Shown here piece by piece: positions 40,041 through 46,900 of a stretch of DNA of 64,000 bases. Positions within the stretch are counted from its first letter, which is position 1; each line of letters starts with the position of its first letter. A model generated the notes under the pieces. That model ran no database searches. It saw only the letters and a program-made list of their open reading frames with translations, and was not told where the DNA came from. The DNA is from Gyrodactylus bullatarudis (lineage: Eukaryota; Platyhelminthes; Monogenea; Gyrodactylidea; Gyrodactylidae), in contig SSNU01000090.1 of NCBI GenBank assembly GCA_012064415.1, positions 124,001-188,000 on the forward strand, written 5' to 3'. The translations under genes and the position numbers were made by a program.

Positions 40041-40426
40041 AAATCTAAAGAGATGATTGAGTTGATGAAAATTTGTTGGATCATTCTTCTTTATTATATA
40101 GTTGATAAATATGTATTTCAAAAAATTTTCTCTTAATACTTAGCAGTGTAGAGGGGATAGAATTTTTTCTCTCTCAAAACCAATAAAATACAATAAAAGT
40201 CAACTTACTCGAACTTGTAGTTTGCTCAGAGCTCTTATTTTATTTGGGAATATATTCGGACTGATAGCCCCAGTATTTGACCGGGTAACAAGACTTTCCT
40301 AAATTAATTTCAGTGAATCGAATAGCTCACATTTGTCCGACTCGAAGAAGAGTGCTGTTGCCGTGCTAGGTTATTTTCATCCAAAAAAACGAAGCTGACG
40401 TTCTTCGGCCTGCTAGTAGTATCCAT
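14134..40426 (-). CDS. giant coiled-coil protein gene, 21 exons, about 1762 residues
   Basis: Exons, 5' to 3', all joining in phase: 40331-40426, 40209-40298, 39475-39597, 39085-39347, 38328-38779, 38047-38249, 37311-37928, 29239-29517, 27601-27931, 25905-26146, 25544-25848, 24827-25456, 23311-23610, 23150-23256, 23044-23090, 22741-22990, 21814-21956, 20753-20950, 18775-18867, 16233-16625, 14134-14259. The N-terminus is short and Ser/Thr-rich, then a Pro/His-rich linker (PPTVTPPAVSPPF), then over 1000 residues of heptad coiled coil (Glu/Lys/Leu-rich). Two Cys-rich inserts interrupt it: one at about 1340-1390 (CQRHCRCDVRNELC and on) and one near the end (CPAESKCCRL, ACHCSV). Such architecture fits rootletin, golgin or centrosomal proteins; I cannot pick one. 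Weak points are the 7.8-kb intron (29518-37310) and the choice of donor at 39475 or 39478. Confidence 0.7.
14570..14800. repeat. dispersed repeat related to the 28333-28985 element
   Basis: Shares the phrases tttggcgccaa-like, aaatcggtaaaagt, and a run ending in tttttgtaaaattcat with the inverted-repeat element at 28333-28985 and with 45925-46120. It looks like a half copy in the last intron of the coiled-coil gene. Confidence 0.4.
15164..17943 (+). CDS. small unknown gene nested in and interlocked with the coiled-coil gene
   Basis: Seven exons can be joined in phase: 15164-15198, 15249-15326, 15355-15496, 17357-17395, 17422-17428, 17626-17684, 17743-17943, coding 186 residues. Two introns are tiny (28 and 26 nt), and one exon is only 7 nt. 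Removing any intron brings an in-frame stop. The protein starts MSAEKYQKAFNK and ends with a charged segment (NLLQTTHKWTKVKKYENS to KLSK). I recognise no domain; length and composition would suit a small subunit of a larger complex. Exon 16233-16625 of the coiled-coil gene lies, on the other strand, inside this gene's 1.86-kb intron. The 5' three exons and 3' four exons could instead be separate; the join over that intron is the weakest point. Confidence 0.45.
16940..17095. repeat. copy of a dispersed repeat (cactactggtgatc family)
   Basis: The order cactactg-tgat, gagaaatgtacattta, ggattctcggacgt, gaaaatttacgtgaatat is shared with 45770-45905, 54550-54790, 56880-57030 and, in part, 60535-60600. 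Each copy sits in an intron. Confidence 0.5.
18285..18590. repeat. half copy of the foldback repeat family of 31715-32420
   Basis: Shares the phrases aaattcaaatggttcaattt, ttcctgactatccag and attgagttttttttgtaaaa with one arm of the full element. It lies in a coiled-coil gene intron. Similar halves occur at about 9120-9505 and 22540-22635. Confidence 0.45.
19533..20678. mobile_element. hAT-like non-autonomous element
   Basis: Begins CAGGGCAACAAAAT and ends TTTTTGGTTGCCCTG, inverted termini starting with CAGGG as in many hAT elements. The eight bases outside each end (ctaattag, ctaaatac) partly match, as an old 8-bp target duplication would. The interior has no transposase that I can read. 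It lies within an intron of the coiled-coil gene. Confidence 0.45.
22540..22635. repeat. half copy of the foldback repeat family
   Basis: Contains gttcctgactatctggagaa, gaggtttttttaatt and a tail resembling the outer end of the element at 31715-32420. It is in an intron of the coiled-coil gene. Confidence 0.35.
26198..27203. mobile_element. repeat-rich insertion with agagcctcaaaaa termini
   Basis: The left edge agagcctcaaaaagg and right edge cgtttttgaggctct are inverted copies. A third related edge (tttttgaggccctagt ... ctagcctctgaaatatgcg, 26608-26656) suggests two nested or adjacent copies. The interior has many atgcgtatgcg and tatatgtgc words and a direct duplication of 'attggtcaagct' (26855 and 26925). 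No open frame of note. It occupies an intron of the coiled-coil gene. Confidence 0.4.
28333..28985. mobile_element. MITE with about 160-bp inverted repeats
   Basis: The left arm (from gaattttacgaaaatct through tttggcgccaaaat) and right arm (attttggcgctaaatcg through gattttcgtaaaattc) are inverted copies of about 160 bp around a 300-bp centre. No coding frame. Related half copies occur at about 14570-14800 and 45925-46120. It lies in an intron of the coiled-coil gene. Confidence 0.6.
29674..30333 (+). CDS. four-helix membrane protein, nested cluster member 1 (two PPxY motifs)
   Basis: 219 residues, single exon. Four hydrophobic helices at about 46-68, 82-103, 107-131 and 139-163 with both tails predicted cytoplasmic. 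The start of helix 2 carries GYWNGIYLIISG, matching the equivalent place in the other cluster members (G-x-W-x-G). This resembles the MS4A/CD20-like or MARVEL-type fold, but I cannot assign a family. The tails carry PPDY (near residue 9) and PPLY (near 214), ligands for WW domains of NEDD4-type ubiquitin ligases; no other member has this pair. The open frame extends 8 codons upstream, but the first ATG is used. An acidic, Ser/Thr-rich C-tail precedes the stop. Confidence 0.8.
   Translation: MSENDEKPPPDYTTVILSYNLLEKTKYNYQRGYRYGRKKLNVYANSLWIILFGLLNFVFGICSIILQAFKNNHLSKADLKTHIGYWNGIYLIISGIMIIVIFTNSSASVLTVGVVAISLNFIFNLTAIICAARETKENIYFISLLVLNIIIIFNNTVLYTLLLNALKRYNEMHSDQGTENRPMNVTNRQVSQARSTTSTNDEEIDQPAINDVPPLYYSY
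30776..31384 (+). CDS. four-helix membrane protein, nested cluster member 2
   Basis: 202 residues, single exon. Helices at about 52-77, 88-111, 119-142 and 168-190. Helix 2 begins YYNGIWSGLMFIIAA. The N-tail (SFSDAFTNTKR), helix 3 (IVNIVTMIAGALSMYYA) and the loop before helix 4 (PIIQNRPEQ) match member 3 (SLSDAFTNT, ILNIICIIVGSLAMYFA, PLIQIRYEQ), so the two are recent paralogs. N-x-S/T sites occur in the long second loop (ISRNTSDN), which may be extracellular. Function unknown; the fold is of the MS4A-like four-helix type. Confidence 0.8.
   Translation: MSGGRLSIASNQSFSDAFTNTKRLTSADIQKHFGQIENVSRDDVLDKFKEGFWAFLIFAWFVLLFFLGVTNIILEVLTLSNSQYYYLIYIYYNGIWSGLMFIIAAIYTLMLNHNYPSKRWLSVGIIVNIVTMIAGALSMYYANINVALDISRNTSDNFPIIQNRPEQTGVLNVSLGGIVIAFHQLIMYSYYRVHNPKDRKNY
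31715..32420. mobile_element. foldback MITE with about 300-bp arms
   Basis: Arms 31715 to about 32010 and 32125-32420 are inverted copies over nearly their whole length (for example ctagttgacatgaaaag with cttttgtgtcaattag, and attcaatctgaccaaaa with ttttggtcggattgaat). The loop is about 110 bp. No coding frame. It separates cluster members 2 and 3, and half copies of the same family lie at about 9120-9505, 18285-18590 and 22540-22635. Confidence 0.75.
32977..33579 (+). CDS. four-helix membrane protein, nested cluster member 3
   Basis: 200 residues, single exon. Helices at about 50-77, 88-108, 114-138 and 163-189. The G-x-W motif is HGVGIWSGFTYLVTG at the start of helix 2. It shares N-tail, helix 3 and pre-helix 4 sequence with member 2. 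The juxtamembrane region before helix 1 is strongly basic (REKKKP), putting the N-tail in the cytoplasm by the positive-inside rule. No named family recognised. Confidence 0.8.
   Translation: MSLSDAFTNTAASAPSFNLSNTKRKSVYYLKTLNEREKKKPTLRVYNNLWNLFWIPNVIMLICIALICFVCEIITFTMRNFDILLSHGVGIWSGFTYLVTGLYTILVNFKIKNKPILIVGNILNIICIIVGSLAMYFAWDSVFTIVGGESDTLPLIQIRYEQVSIMVVSFAAIVLAFFQTMAFSALVVLKSRMIATIHQD
33780..33825. repeat. (TA)n microsatellite
   Basis: A run of alternating TA followed by tattatataatatg immediately upstream of cluster member 4. It could be part of its promoter or simple-sequence drift. Confidence 0.7.
33862..34509 (+). CDS. four-helix membrane protein, nested cluster member 4
   Basis: 215 residues, single exon. 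I start at the first ATG; the open frame runs 11 codons further upstream without one. It has a longer acidic N-tail (about 80 residues, TFTFDDLYRDAGEYTF) and then helices at about 85-105, 118-138, 143-165 and 175-195. The conserved motif is ETGNWIGFFVILEYF. Sequence is more diverged than members 2 and 3, but order, spacing and the Trp motif agree. Function unknown. Confidence 0.75.
   Translation: MSSKEEEDQTFTFDDLYRDAGEYTFSEMQNLIKINGSYNEILIKTLNEMDVLKIAPPKEADTSFKMILKLEKKEKEILDKVFFFRCITMTKLFLGILGILLSNAIYRKWPDLVTYETGNWIGFFVILEYFFCLCLSGYSLTSKCLRMIMISNICIYFIGMVLSFVDINKVIFKGESIGLGLMCLIQIVLSLVMIRRGVRIKSEYQSQFETYQWKI
34791..35525 (+). CDS. four-helix membrane protein, nested cluster member 5
   Basis: 244 residues, single exon. 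An N-tail of about 80 residues rich in Glu precedes helices at about 83-110, 122-145, 150-175 and 188-212. Helix 2 begins YVGYWSGIYLIICL, closest to member 1 (HIGYWNGIYLIISG). The C-tail contains SNPFVVPGYYDRF, including an NPF tripeptide (an EH-domain ligand in other proteins) and tyrosines. Function unknown. Confidence 0.78.
   Translation: MTQYFSILSELISNLQGSEQGTGPEHEFIDTVVSFHEAFHEMEDDSSEILNQLMRIRAKSVVQTTSTKDEKSSMKKVDIFCTFSKYWIWFYTLVYGIFTMSYFYCESMIQYFRMVGGANNQREYYVGYWSGIYLIICLILNIFICKKHRFWSLAYHSVSLLVYSLGAILEIVLIIQSDNGVYEPTRGAIVVISAGLISIQIFQIFLLLSREFQHLFKESQSNPFVVPGYYDRFENRNNVSRENP
35668..36126 (-). CDS. four-helix membrane protein, oppositely oriented cluster neighbour
   Basis: 152 residues, single exon, tail-to-tail with member 5 (143 bp between stops). 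Four helices at about 9-30, 40-60, 64-87 and 99-124 fill most of the protein, with very short tails. Helix 2 has FVWFIWNATVLALL, a weak echo of the W-x-G motif but without its glycines. It may be a stripped-down, inverted paralog or an unrelated MARVEL-like protein. N-x-S/T sites occur in the first loop (TTNYSG) and the C-tail. Confidence 0.68.
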   Translation of the reverse strand: MLELHKHRVLICNLVLYLTFSVILILLTVFSSATTNYSGYIFPFVWFIWNATVLALLIKFNYSKVFEFIMTIVNFFISLISIFPISANISSGTFQLTSLIATSIAFSLWLLTILQLTLIILNFHRYLTSLRNSTNTTDQLNIQANYDLLNDI

Positions 40427-40734
40427 GCTCAACTTGGCACTCCAAATAATGAATGTGAAATTATTAGTCAAGTTAAAATATTTTCATGAACAATTTTGAT
40501 TGGTTTGTGTAAAACTGTACAATTTCATGTTTTCTATTATTTAATTTGATTTATTCAACTCAGATGTTTACGCTCGCATTCAATTTAGCCTTTAGCTTTT
40601 GATCAAAAGTTATTGTTTTGAATGGCTAAATATAGTGTTAAATGATGGATAAAACGATATAGAGATTTGTAAAAAATAGAATTTATTAAAAAAGTAAACA
40701 CTAGAAGTTCTTTGTCAATGTGTAATTCTTTAAT

Positions 40735-42420
40735 CTATTGAGTGATTGTAAGTCTATCGAATTCCTTCGTCATTTGTGCGTTTTTCTTCTCGGCCTCGAG
40801 TTTCTCCTCCTCGAGAATTTTCTTTGCCAGCCTCTCTAATTTGACAATGTTGAAGTCTTTCTCAAAGTCACCCTTTTTGATGACAACCTAAACATTATGA
40901 TAGAAAATAGGTAAATCAGTTTATAAAAATCAGTAAAGAGAGTATTAAATTACTTACTTTATCAAGAGCTTCGAGCATACTGGATAGAACAACATTGCTA
41001 GCACAATTCTGAACCCAAACAATGTACTCATCAAGGAACAAACTCGAAAATATAAAATAGCCAGGATAGTTTATCAAGAGTGAACGACAATCCAGCAGGT
41101 ATTTTAGAATCCAAGATTTATCTTTAGATGTTAGACTGATTATAGGAATGAAAATCATGAAATGAAGCAATTGAACTAACTATGTGGAGATTTGAGAAGG
41201 TGTTTGACATCCTGTATTACAAGTTGGGATAGTTGCCAATTTCTCATCATTGGGAAGCAAATTGAACGCCTTAGGAAACTACGAACGACTTCTTTGATAT
41301 CGTAAAATTCCTGAAAATATCAATTAAAGCAAAATTTTTAATTCTTCCCATTTTAAAGTAAACATACAAGCATCCAGGAAAGAGAGGCGGCCAATTTGAC
41401 AACGTTCCAACCTGATTCGGTATTTTCATCGTCACCATTGATACGCTTATCATAAGAGTAGGCGAACAATAAATCCAAAAGTGTGAGATATATTGTTATT
41501 CTTTTTTCATCGTCGATTAATGGAAGTCTCAGAGTGCTAAGAACAGTCATACGATGAATTTCATCCTTTGTGAATTCTGGTTTAAAATCAAAATTTATTT
41601 GACGAGTCAATGTATCCACTATGTGAACATTTTCGTCTCCTTCGAGGAAAAAATCGGATCTAATAATTGAAATAAAGATTATGAATATTTAACTCAAGCA
41701 TAAAAGTACATTACTACATACATGTAGTGATCATGTGAAAACTTTTCAGATTCATTTTCTTCCTTTAGCTCAAGCTTCTCTTGAGTGGTTAAGGTTTCAG
41801 GCTGTGTAATATCGAGAGCTAAAATAAAATCCTCATGTAGATTCTTGAGGGAATCTATCTTCTTAGATGAGGCAAATCCAAAAGGATACCCTTTCGATAC
41901 TAAAAGTTCCGGTGGCTTAGGGATTTCTTGATTCCAGTTGAATAGCAGATCGTTAATCTCATAAGTAGGTTCTGATAAATCCTCTATTTTGGAACCTTTA
42001 TCAGCTTTCTTACCAGAAAGCAATAATTTGGATAACATATCAAGATCAGGGAAACGATCGCCTAAAACTTGTTTGACAAGTTGGAATGTTAACTCTTCTC
42101 CGTCGATTTTCATTGTAATATTATCTTGACCAGGCTTGACATCTCCAGTCAATTCGATTCTAATGAAAATAGATAATAAATTAAGATTTTCATGTGGAAA
42201 ATAAGAATCTATCAAATATAAATAAAAAAAATTTAAATTCAAACAGTTTAAAACCAAAATTATCATCATTCACTCACTTGAGGAAGTATGAGCCAGAGGA
42301 AAAGTAAAATATTCTTTCTTCTAAATCAACATTCAAATTCTGGAAGTCAGCGTGAGGTGCTCGAACTTTGATAAGAATATATTCTTCGGTTTGATCAAGT
42401 GTGAAAATTGGTACAATCAT
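40735..42420 (-). CDS. SHQ1: SHQ1, H/ACA snoRNP assembly chaperone
   Basis: Holds dyskerin (CBF5) free of RNA during assembly of H/ACA snoRNPs and telomerase RNP. Six exons join in phase: 42278-42420, 41722-42159, 41368-41659, 41181-41310, 40958-41121, 40735-40887 (439 residues). An N-terminal CS (p23-like) domain covers about residues 1-95 (MIVPIFTLDQ, FYFSSGSYFLKIELTG). The SHQ1-specific domain follows: DHYISDFFLEG, LLDLLFAYSYDKRINGD, ENTESGWNVVKLAASLSWML, RRSICFPMMRNWQL, FLDEYIVWVQ, matching the order in human SHQ1. The acceptor AAAG at 41122 rather than the nearer AG is needed to keep frame. The C-tail is a short charged helix; the long acidic tail of the human protein is absent. Confidence 0.88.
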
Positions 42421-42581
42421 ATTTGATTAATGAAAAAACAAAATTCAAATTAAAACATACTTTTAATTTTTCAAATTCACTCGAAAAATTAACAATTCAA
42501 ATACTGAAAAATTATTAAATAGTCAAGTTTACATTGCTACAAGGTGTATTCACTGAACTCTATCCTTGGACATACTCAGTA
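42421..42581. promoter_or_regulatory. divergent promoter between SHQ1 and the acidic gene
   Basis: Only 161 bp separate the two start codons, so both 5' UTRs and any shared promoter must lie here. The sequence is A+T-rich, with no TATA box I would trust. Confidence 0.5.
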
Positions 42582-43109
42582 ATGATAAGTCAGAAATTCC
42601 TGAAAATTTTGGAAAGTAAATACAAGAAGAGAGACACTAGTCATATTGTCGACTTCGAAAGTGGACATTGTGATCTTGACACATCAGCGTGCGAATTTGA
42701 ACAAACTTTCTTGCCTATAGGGAATGATAACAAGAAAGAAAATATCGAGAAATTTTTAAAAAAGTTCAAAACTCTTGTGAATATAAAGGAGGATTATTCT
42801 GATTCAGAAGATAGCGAAATTGAATCCAAAAGTGACCACGAAGAACAAAGTGATGTATCTGATCCAATATTCGCTGAGCCACCAGAATGCTTGAAGAAAA
42901 TTTCAAATCTTATTCGAGACCCTTTATCTTTTATCCCTACAATTGAAGAATTGAATATAACAATTAATGAAGAAGCCGCTCTTGGTATCGAGGAAAATAT
43001 CTCGTATCCTAATTTGGAAAGGTCAGATTCCCTTGTTATCACCGATAATATGCTCAGATCTATAAATCAAAATACAAAGAGGCGTTCTTTCCATGAGATG
43101 TTTAAATAG
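42582..43109 (+). CDS. acidic protein of unknown function
   Basis: 175 residues, single exon, starting at the first ATG; an open frame extends 16 codons upstream without one. The centre is very acidic (EDYSDSEDSEIESKSDHEEQSD cut short here to its DS/E-rich core), with no helix pattern or signal peptide. A conserved-looking part follows (PPECLKKISNLIRDPL, FIPTIEELNI), and the C-terminus is basic (KRRSFHEMFK). An AATAAA lies at about 43226. It shares a promoter region with SHQ1, which may hint at a housekeeping role. No family recognised. Confidence 0.65.
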   Translation: MISQKFLKILESKYKKRDTSHIVDFESGHCDLDTSACEFEQTFLPIGNDNKKENIEKFLKKFKTLVNIKEDYSDSEDSEIESKSDHEEQSDVSDPIFAEPPECLKKISNLIRDPLSFIPTIEELNITINEEAALGIEENISYPNLERSDSLVITDNMLRSINQNTKRRSFHEMFK

Positions 43110-43920
43110 AATAGAGATTATTTATACTGTATTAATTAATTAACTACGTGAAAGCATATTCTGTGTTTTAGATATTTTGTACATTTTAGCCATCTTTTTA
43201 TTAAACGTATTTATATACACTTGAAATAAAATTTCCTTATGATATCTTCAAGTTCGTTTTTACTCGACTCATTTCCTTAAATTTTTTCAAATTAAAAAAA
43301 ATGACTTGAAATTGCGAAAACCATCCTGGATCATCATTATTATGATTATAATGGAATCCAAATTCTTTAATAAAATAAAATAAGTTTAATCGGAATAAGG
43401 CTTATTTCTACCAACCCTTACCCCTAACATTTCTATTGTTTCTTATTACTAATTAGTAGGCCAGTAATTTTGCAATTATGGAAACAATTTCAATAAGAAT
43501 TATTCTCTCTTCATCAAGTCTTTTGATAGCCGAGATAAATTAGTATTCAAAAATAATGAATTCACACAGGTAATGTATTTTAGATCAAATCCATCATATT
43601 TTAACTGGCAGATCTATTCTGGCTATTTTTTTGCCCCTGAGTCACTGCTCTAGTAATGATTACTAATTAGTGATAATAATAATTCTTTTCCCAAAATGAT
43701 TTTAAGTCGAAACATGTTGCCTTCCACTGAAGAATAAACGTCCGGAAGAGGCTCAGGAAAAAGGTTCCAACCAAGTCAACTTTGATTAGGTATTTTGTGA
43801 ACGGACAATATTTCTTCAGTTGCAGGATCACTACAGCTACATTTATTTTCAAGCTGATTACCTTGAATTTTCTAAATTTTATAAGAGAAATTTCATTTAA
43901 AAATAATTTTTCTATTGCTT
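43110..43920. other. convergent intergenic region
   Basis: Lies between the stop of the acidic gene and the stop of the PAL gene. It has poly(A)-type words (AATAAA at about 43226) and no coding frame that I can support. Confidence 0.5.
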
Positions 43921-46900
43921 TCAGAAAACATTCTCAATAAACGAGACAGATGATTCCTTGATGTTCAACATAAAGACGGCAGTTTTGTTCGTCTGACCAA
44001 TTTCTCCAATGCAATCGTAAACAGATAAACAAGATTCCATGAGAGATGCAATGGCCAAACAATTTTGTTCGTTATCATCGTATGAACCAGGTGGACAACT
44101 GCTAATCTCATGAGCCCATCCGATTGACTGTATTGATAAAAATTAACTGTGAATATTTCCTCTCAAAATTCAGTTCAAATTAACTTACTTCCTCAGGATT
44201 TATGAAATACTTGAAGTCAAGATTCGATGAGGAATATACTTCTACGTGCATTGGCTCAGTTATCGATTGTGAACTGAGAACGTAAATGTCTCCAACTAAA
44301 AAGTTGAAATTAAATCATTTTTCAATCATTATTCAGTAAAGTCTTGAATTAAACATTAGTTAACACTTCTATCGCAAAAGCAAAAAAATCCATAGATGGT
44401 AAATGAAGGTTTATTTGCCCCCAATCCAAAAATAAAGTGAAAAAAAATATTAAAAATTTTTAAAAATAAAATTTAGACAATTCATCTAAAACAAATAAAG
44501 ACCATCTTCTTTTTGGTCTCTTTCTTATAAGCTGGTCTAAAGTATCAAAACCAGCTTTTACTTGACTATTTCAGGCTTCTCTTCACTATCATTGAAAGAT
44601 GTATGCAGAGATGAGACAATGCGTTCTGTTCAAGAAAATTAAAACCAAAATGTCGAAGGGGTTTCTACACCTCCATTTTCGATAGGAGTGTTAAAATAGA
44701 ACTAATTCGAATAATTCATTGCTGGTTGCAGTTATCAATTCTAAGCAATATTCTTCTCTGTATTGAAACATGTGTCGAAAATTTGTTCATATAGCCATAC
44801 AATTTTCAATGAATTCTCACTACTACGAAATCACTAATATCTTGAATATGTAGGGAATCAAATGAGTGTTCAACTTTTTCTCAGCAAAAATCTTGTCATA
44901 AAAAGATACACAGCCATGAACTATTCTCGTGAGTTGTTCGGAGATGAAACAAATTTCACCCAATCCTACTGAAATAGATAGATGAGATCTCAGAAATCTT
45001 ACTGAAGAGTTAAGCTAAAATTGGAGAAGAAACATGAGTAAGCAGAAATAAAGGATAAAACAGACTAATTCTCATAGTTGTTCCCTATAACTCTCTGGAA
45101 TATTCAAAATTTAACTTACATTTATCATTAATACTGACACCGTATACCAAGGGACTTTCACCTGGGACAATAATCTGGTCGATGAATATTCCTGTAGCGT
45201 CCTTATTTTGAAGACCAGCACCGTAGAAAACAACCCGGCCGTGTTCTCTATCAGCAACAGCTACCAAATCTTTTTCTTCTATTAGTTCAATGGCATGCGG
45301 AATCAAAAGATTGTACGGATCGTTCTCCTCTGTCATTCCTGTATTTTTGTTATAATTATTAAAATTAATCAATAGGTGCATTACAAAATGTTTGTTGATT
45401 TCAAGGTGTGCGTCATAGGGATCAGACGTTATTTTCCAACATTATCGTCCGAAAAGATTAGTTCAATTTTACGCTTCTTTGAAAAATTGATTTCTTTGTC
45501 TATTGGTGATCGTAAGAATAACGTTTGATCAATTTCGTATTTTTCAGTACAGACGTTTGGCTGAAGGAGAAATTCTTCATAAATTTATACAAACCAGACT
45601 TGTGTGTTCAAAAGAATTATTCCTACAACCATCAACTACCTTTGCCTGAGTAAGATTTTTCACTTTTCTCTCCACAGTTCCTATTTATTGGAGAGTTTTG
45701 GTGCTTTTTCAGCTTACATCTTATTCCAATTTCATTCATCTTTTAACTTTTTATCTCTATCAAAGAGACACTACTGATGAAACTTTGGGAAATGTACATT
45801 AGGTTTTAATACTTTTCTACTTTTCCAACTATGATTTATGCATGTGGATTTTCGGACGTATTTGAAAATTTACGTGGATGTTTCTATCGTAACGTTTGAT
45901 CCCTCTCACGACTTGAAATCAACAAAAATTTTCAACTCAAAGTTTAAAAACATGGAAAAATCGCGCCAATTCGAAATTAAAAATTTCTTCAACTTTTTAC
46001 AAATTTTTATTTTGACTTTCGTATCATTTTTCACAAGTCGGTAAAGGTGTGCTTTTTGAACCGGTTTCCAAAAAATCTTCAGATAATTTCAAATTGAGGA
46101 TTTTGTAAAAATTATAAATTCCCGAATGTATTCAATGTAGAATCATTCAAAAAATAACAAGAAAATTTTCTTATCAAAGCCATTCTAATGAGTTTGAGTA
46201 GCCCAAGTAAAGTTGAAAAATGGGTAAACTTGTGTAGATCAATTAAAAATATATTCCTACAGGAAATGTTTAGGCTACTGAATACACATTCGTAAGAGAA
46301 TCTGGATTTCATCTATTAAAATTAAACCACAGCAAAAGAATTCTTATTTTTACCATCCCTGAATCAGATAAGGCGACATTTCTTTTTGCATTATAATTTA
46401 TAAATATAATCTCACCTTTTAGTTTTGTTCCCCATTCTTTGATGAATTTTCCATCTTTGTCGAATTTCAAAACTCTCGAATTGCAGTAACTAAAGAATGA
46501 AGAAATATTGGTAACACTTCACTTCGGGTACAGCGAAAAATTCCATTAAGTGGGGAGTTTTGCATTAGCCAATAAGAATCAACCAAAAACCTGAATTAAA
46601 TTTTTATCGGGAACACAAAGACGTTTACAATTTAATTGAATTATTAGATGGGTAATTTCATATTTTTGAAGGAGTAAATTTTTTTTCAAGGGTATTCTGC
46701 TGAGTTTCAAGGTTAATTTAAAATGTTCAGGTTCAGTTTTGGATAAATTATACAAGGTTCAGATAACACGCACCTGATCCCCTAATTGTCTCAGTATCAA
46801 AATGCCAAGTGGTGCTTTTTTCAAATTAAATCTACTGAGAATTAATTAATTAAATTGAAGAGAGACCAACACTAAAGACAAATCCTTGCTACCTTATTGA

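Noticed and set aside
41161..41180. Acceptor at the nearer AG (ATCAG/TCTAAC) for SHQ1 exon 5
   Set aside because: It gives an immediate stop; the AAAG a few bases downstream keeps the frame and matches the family.
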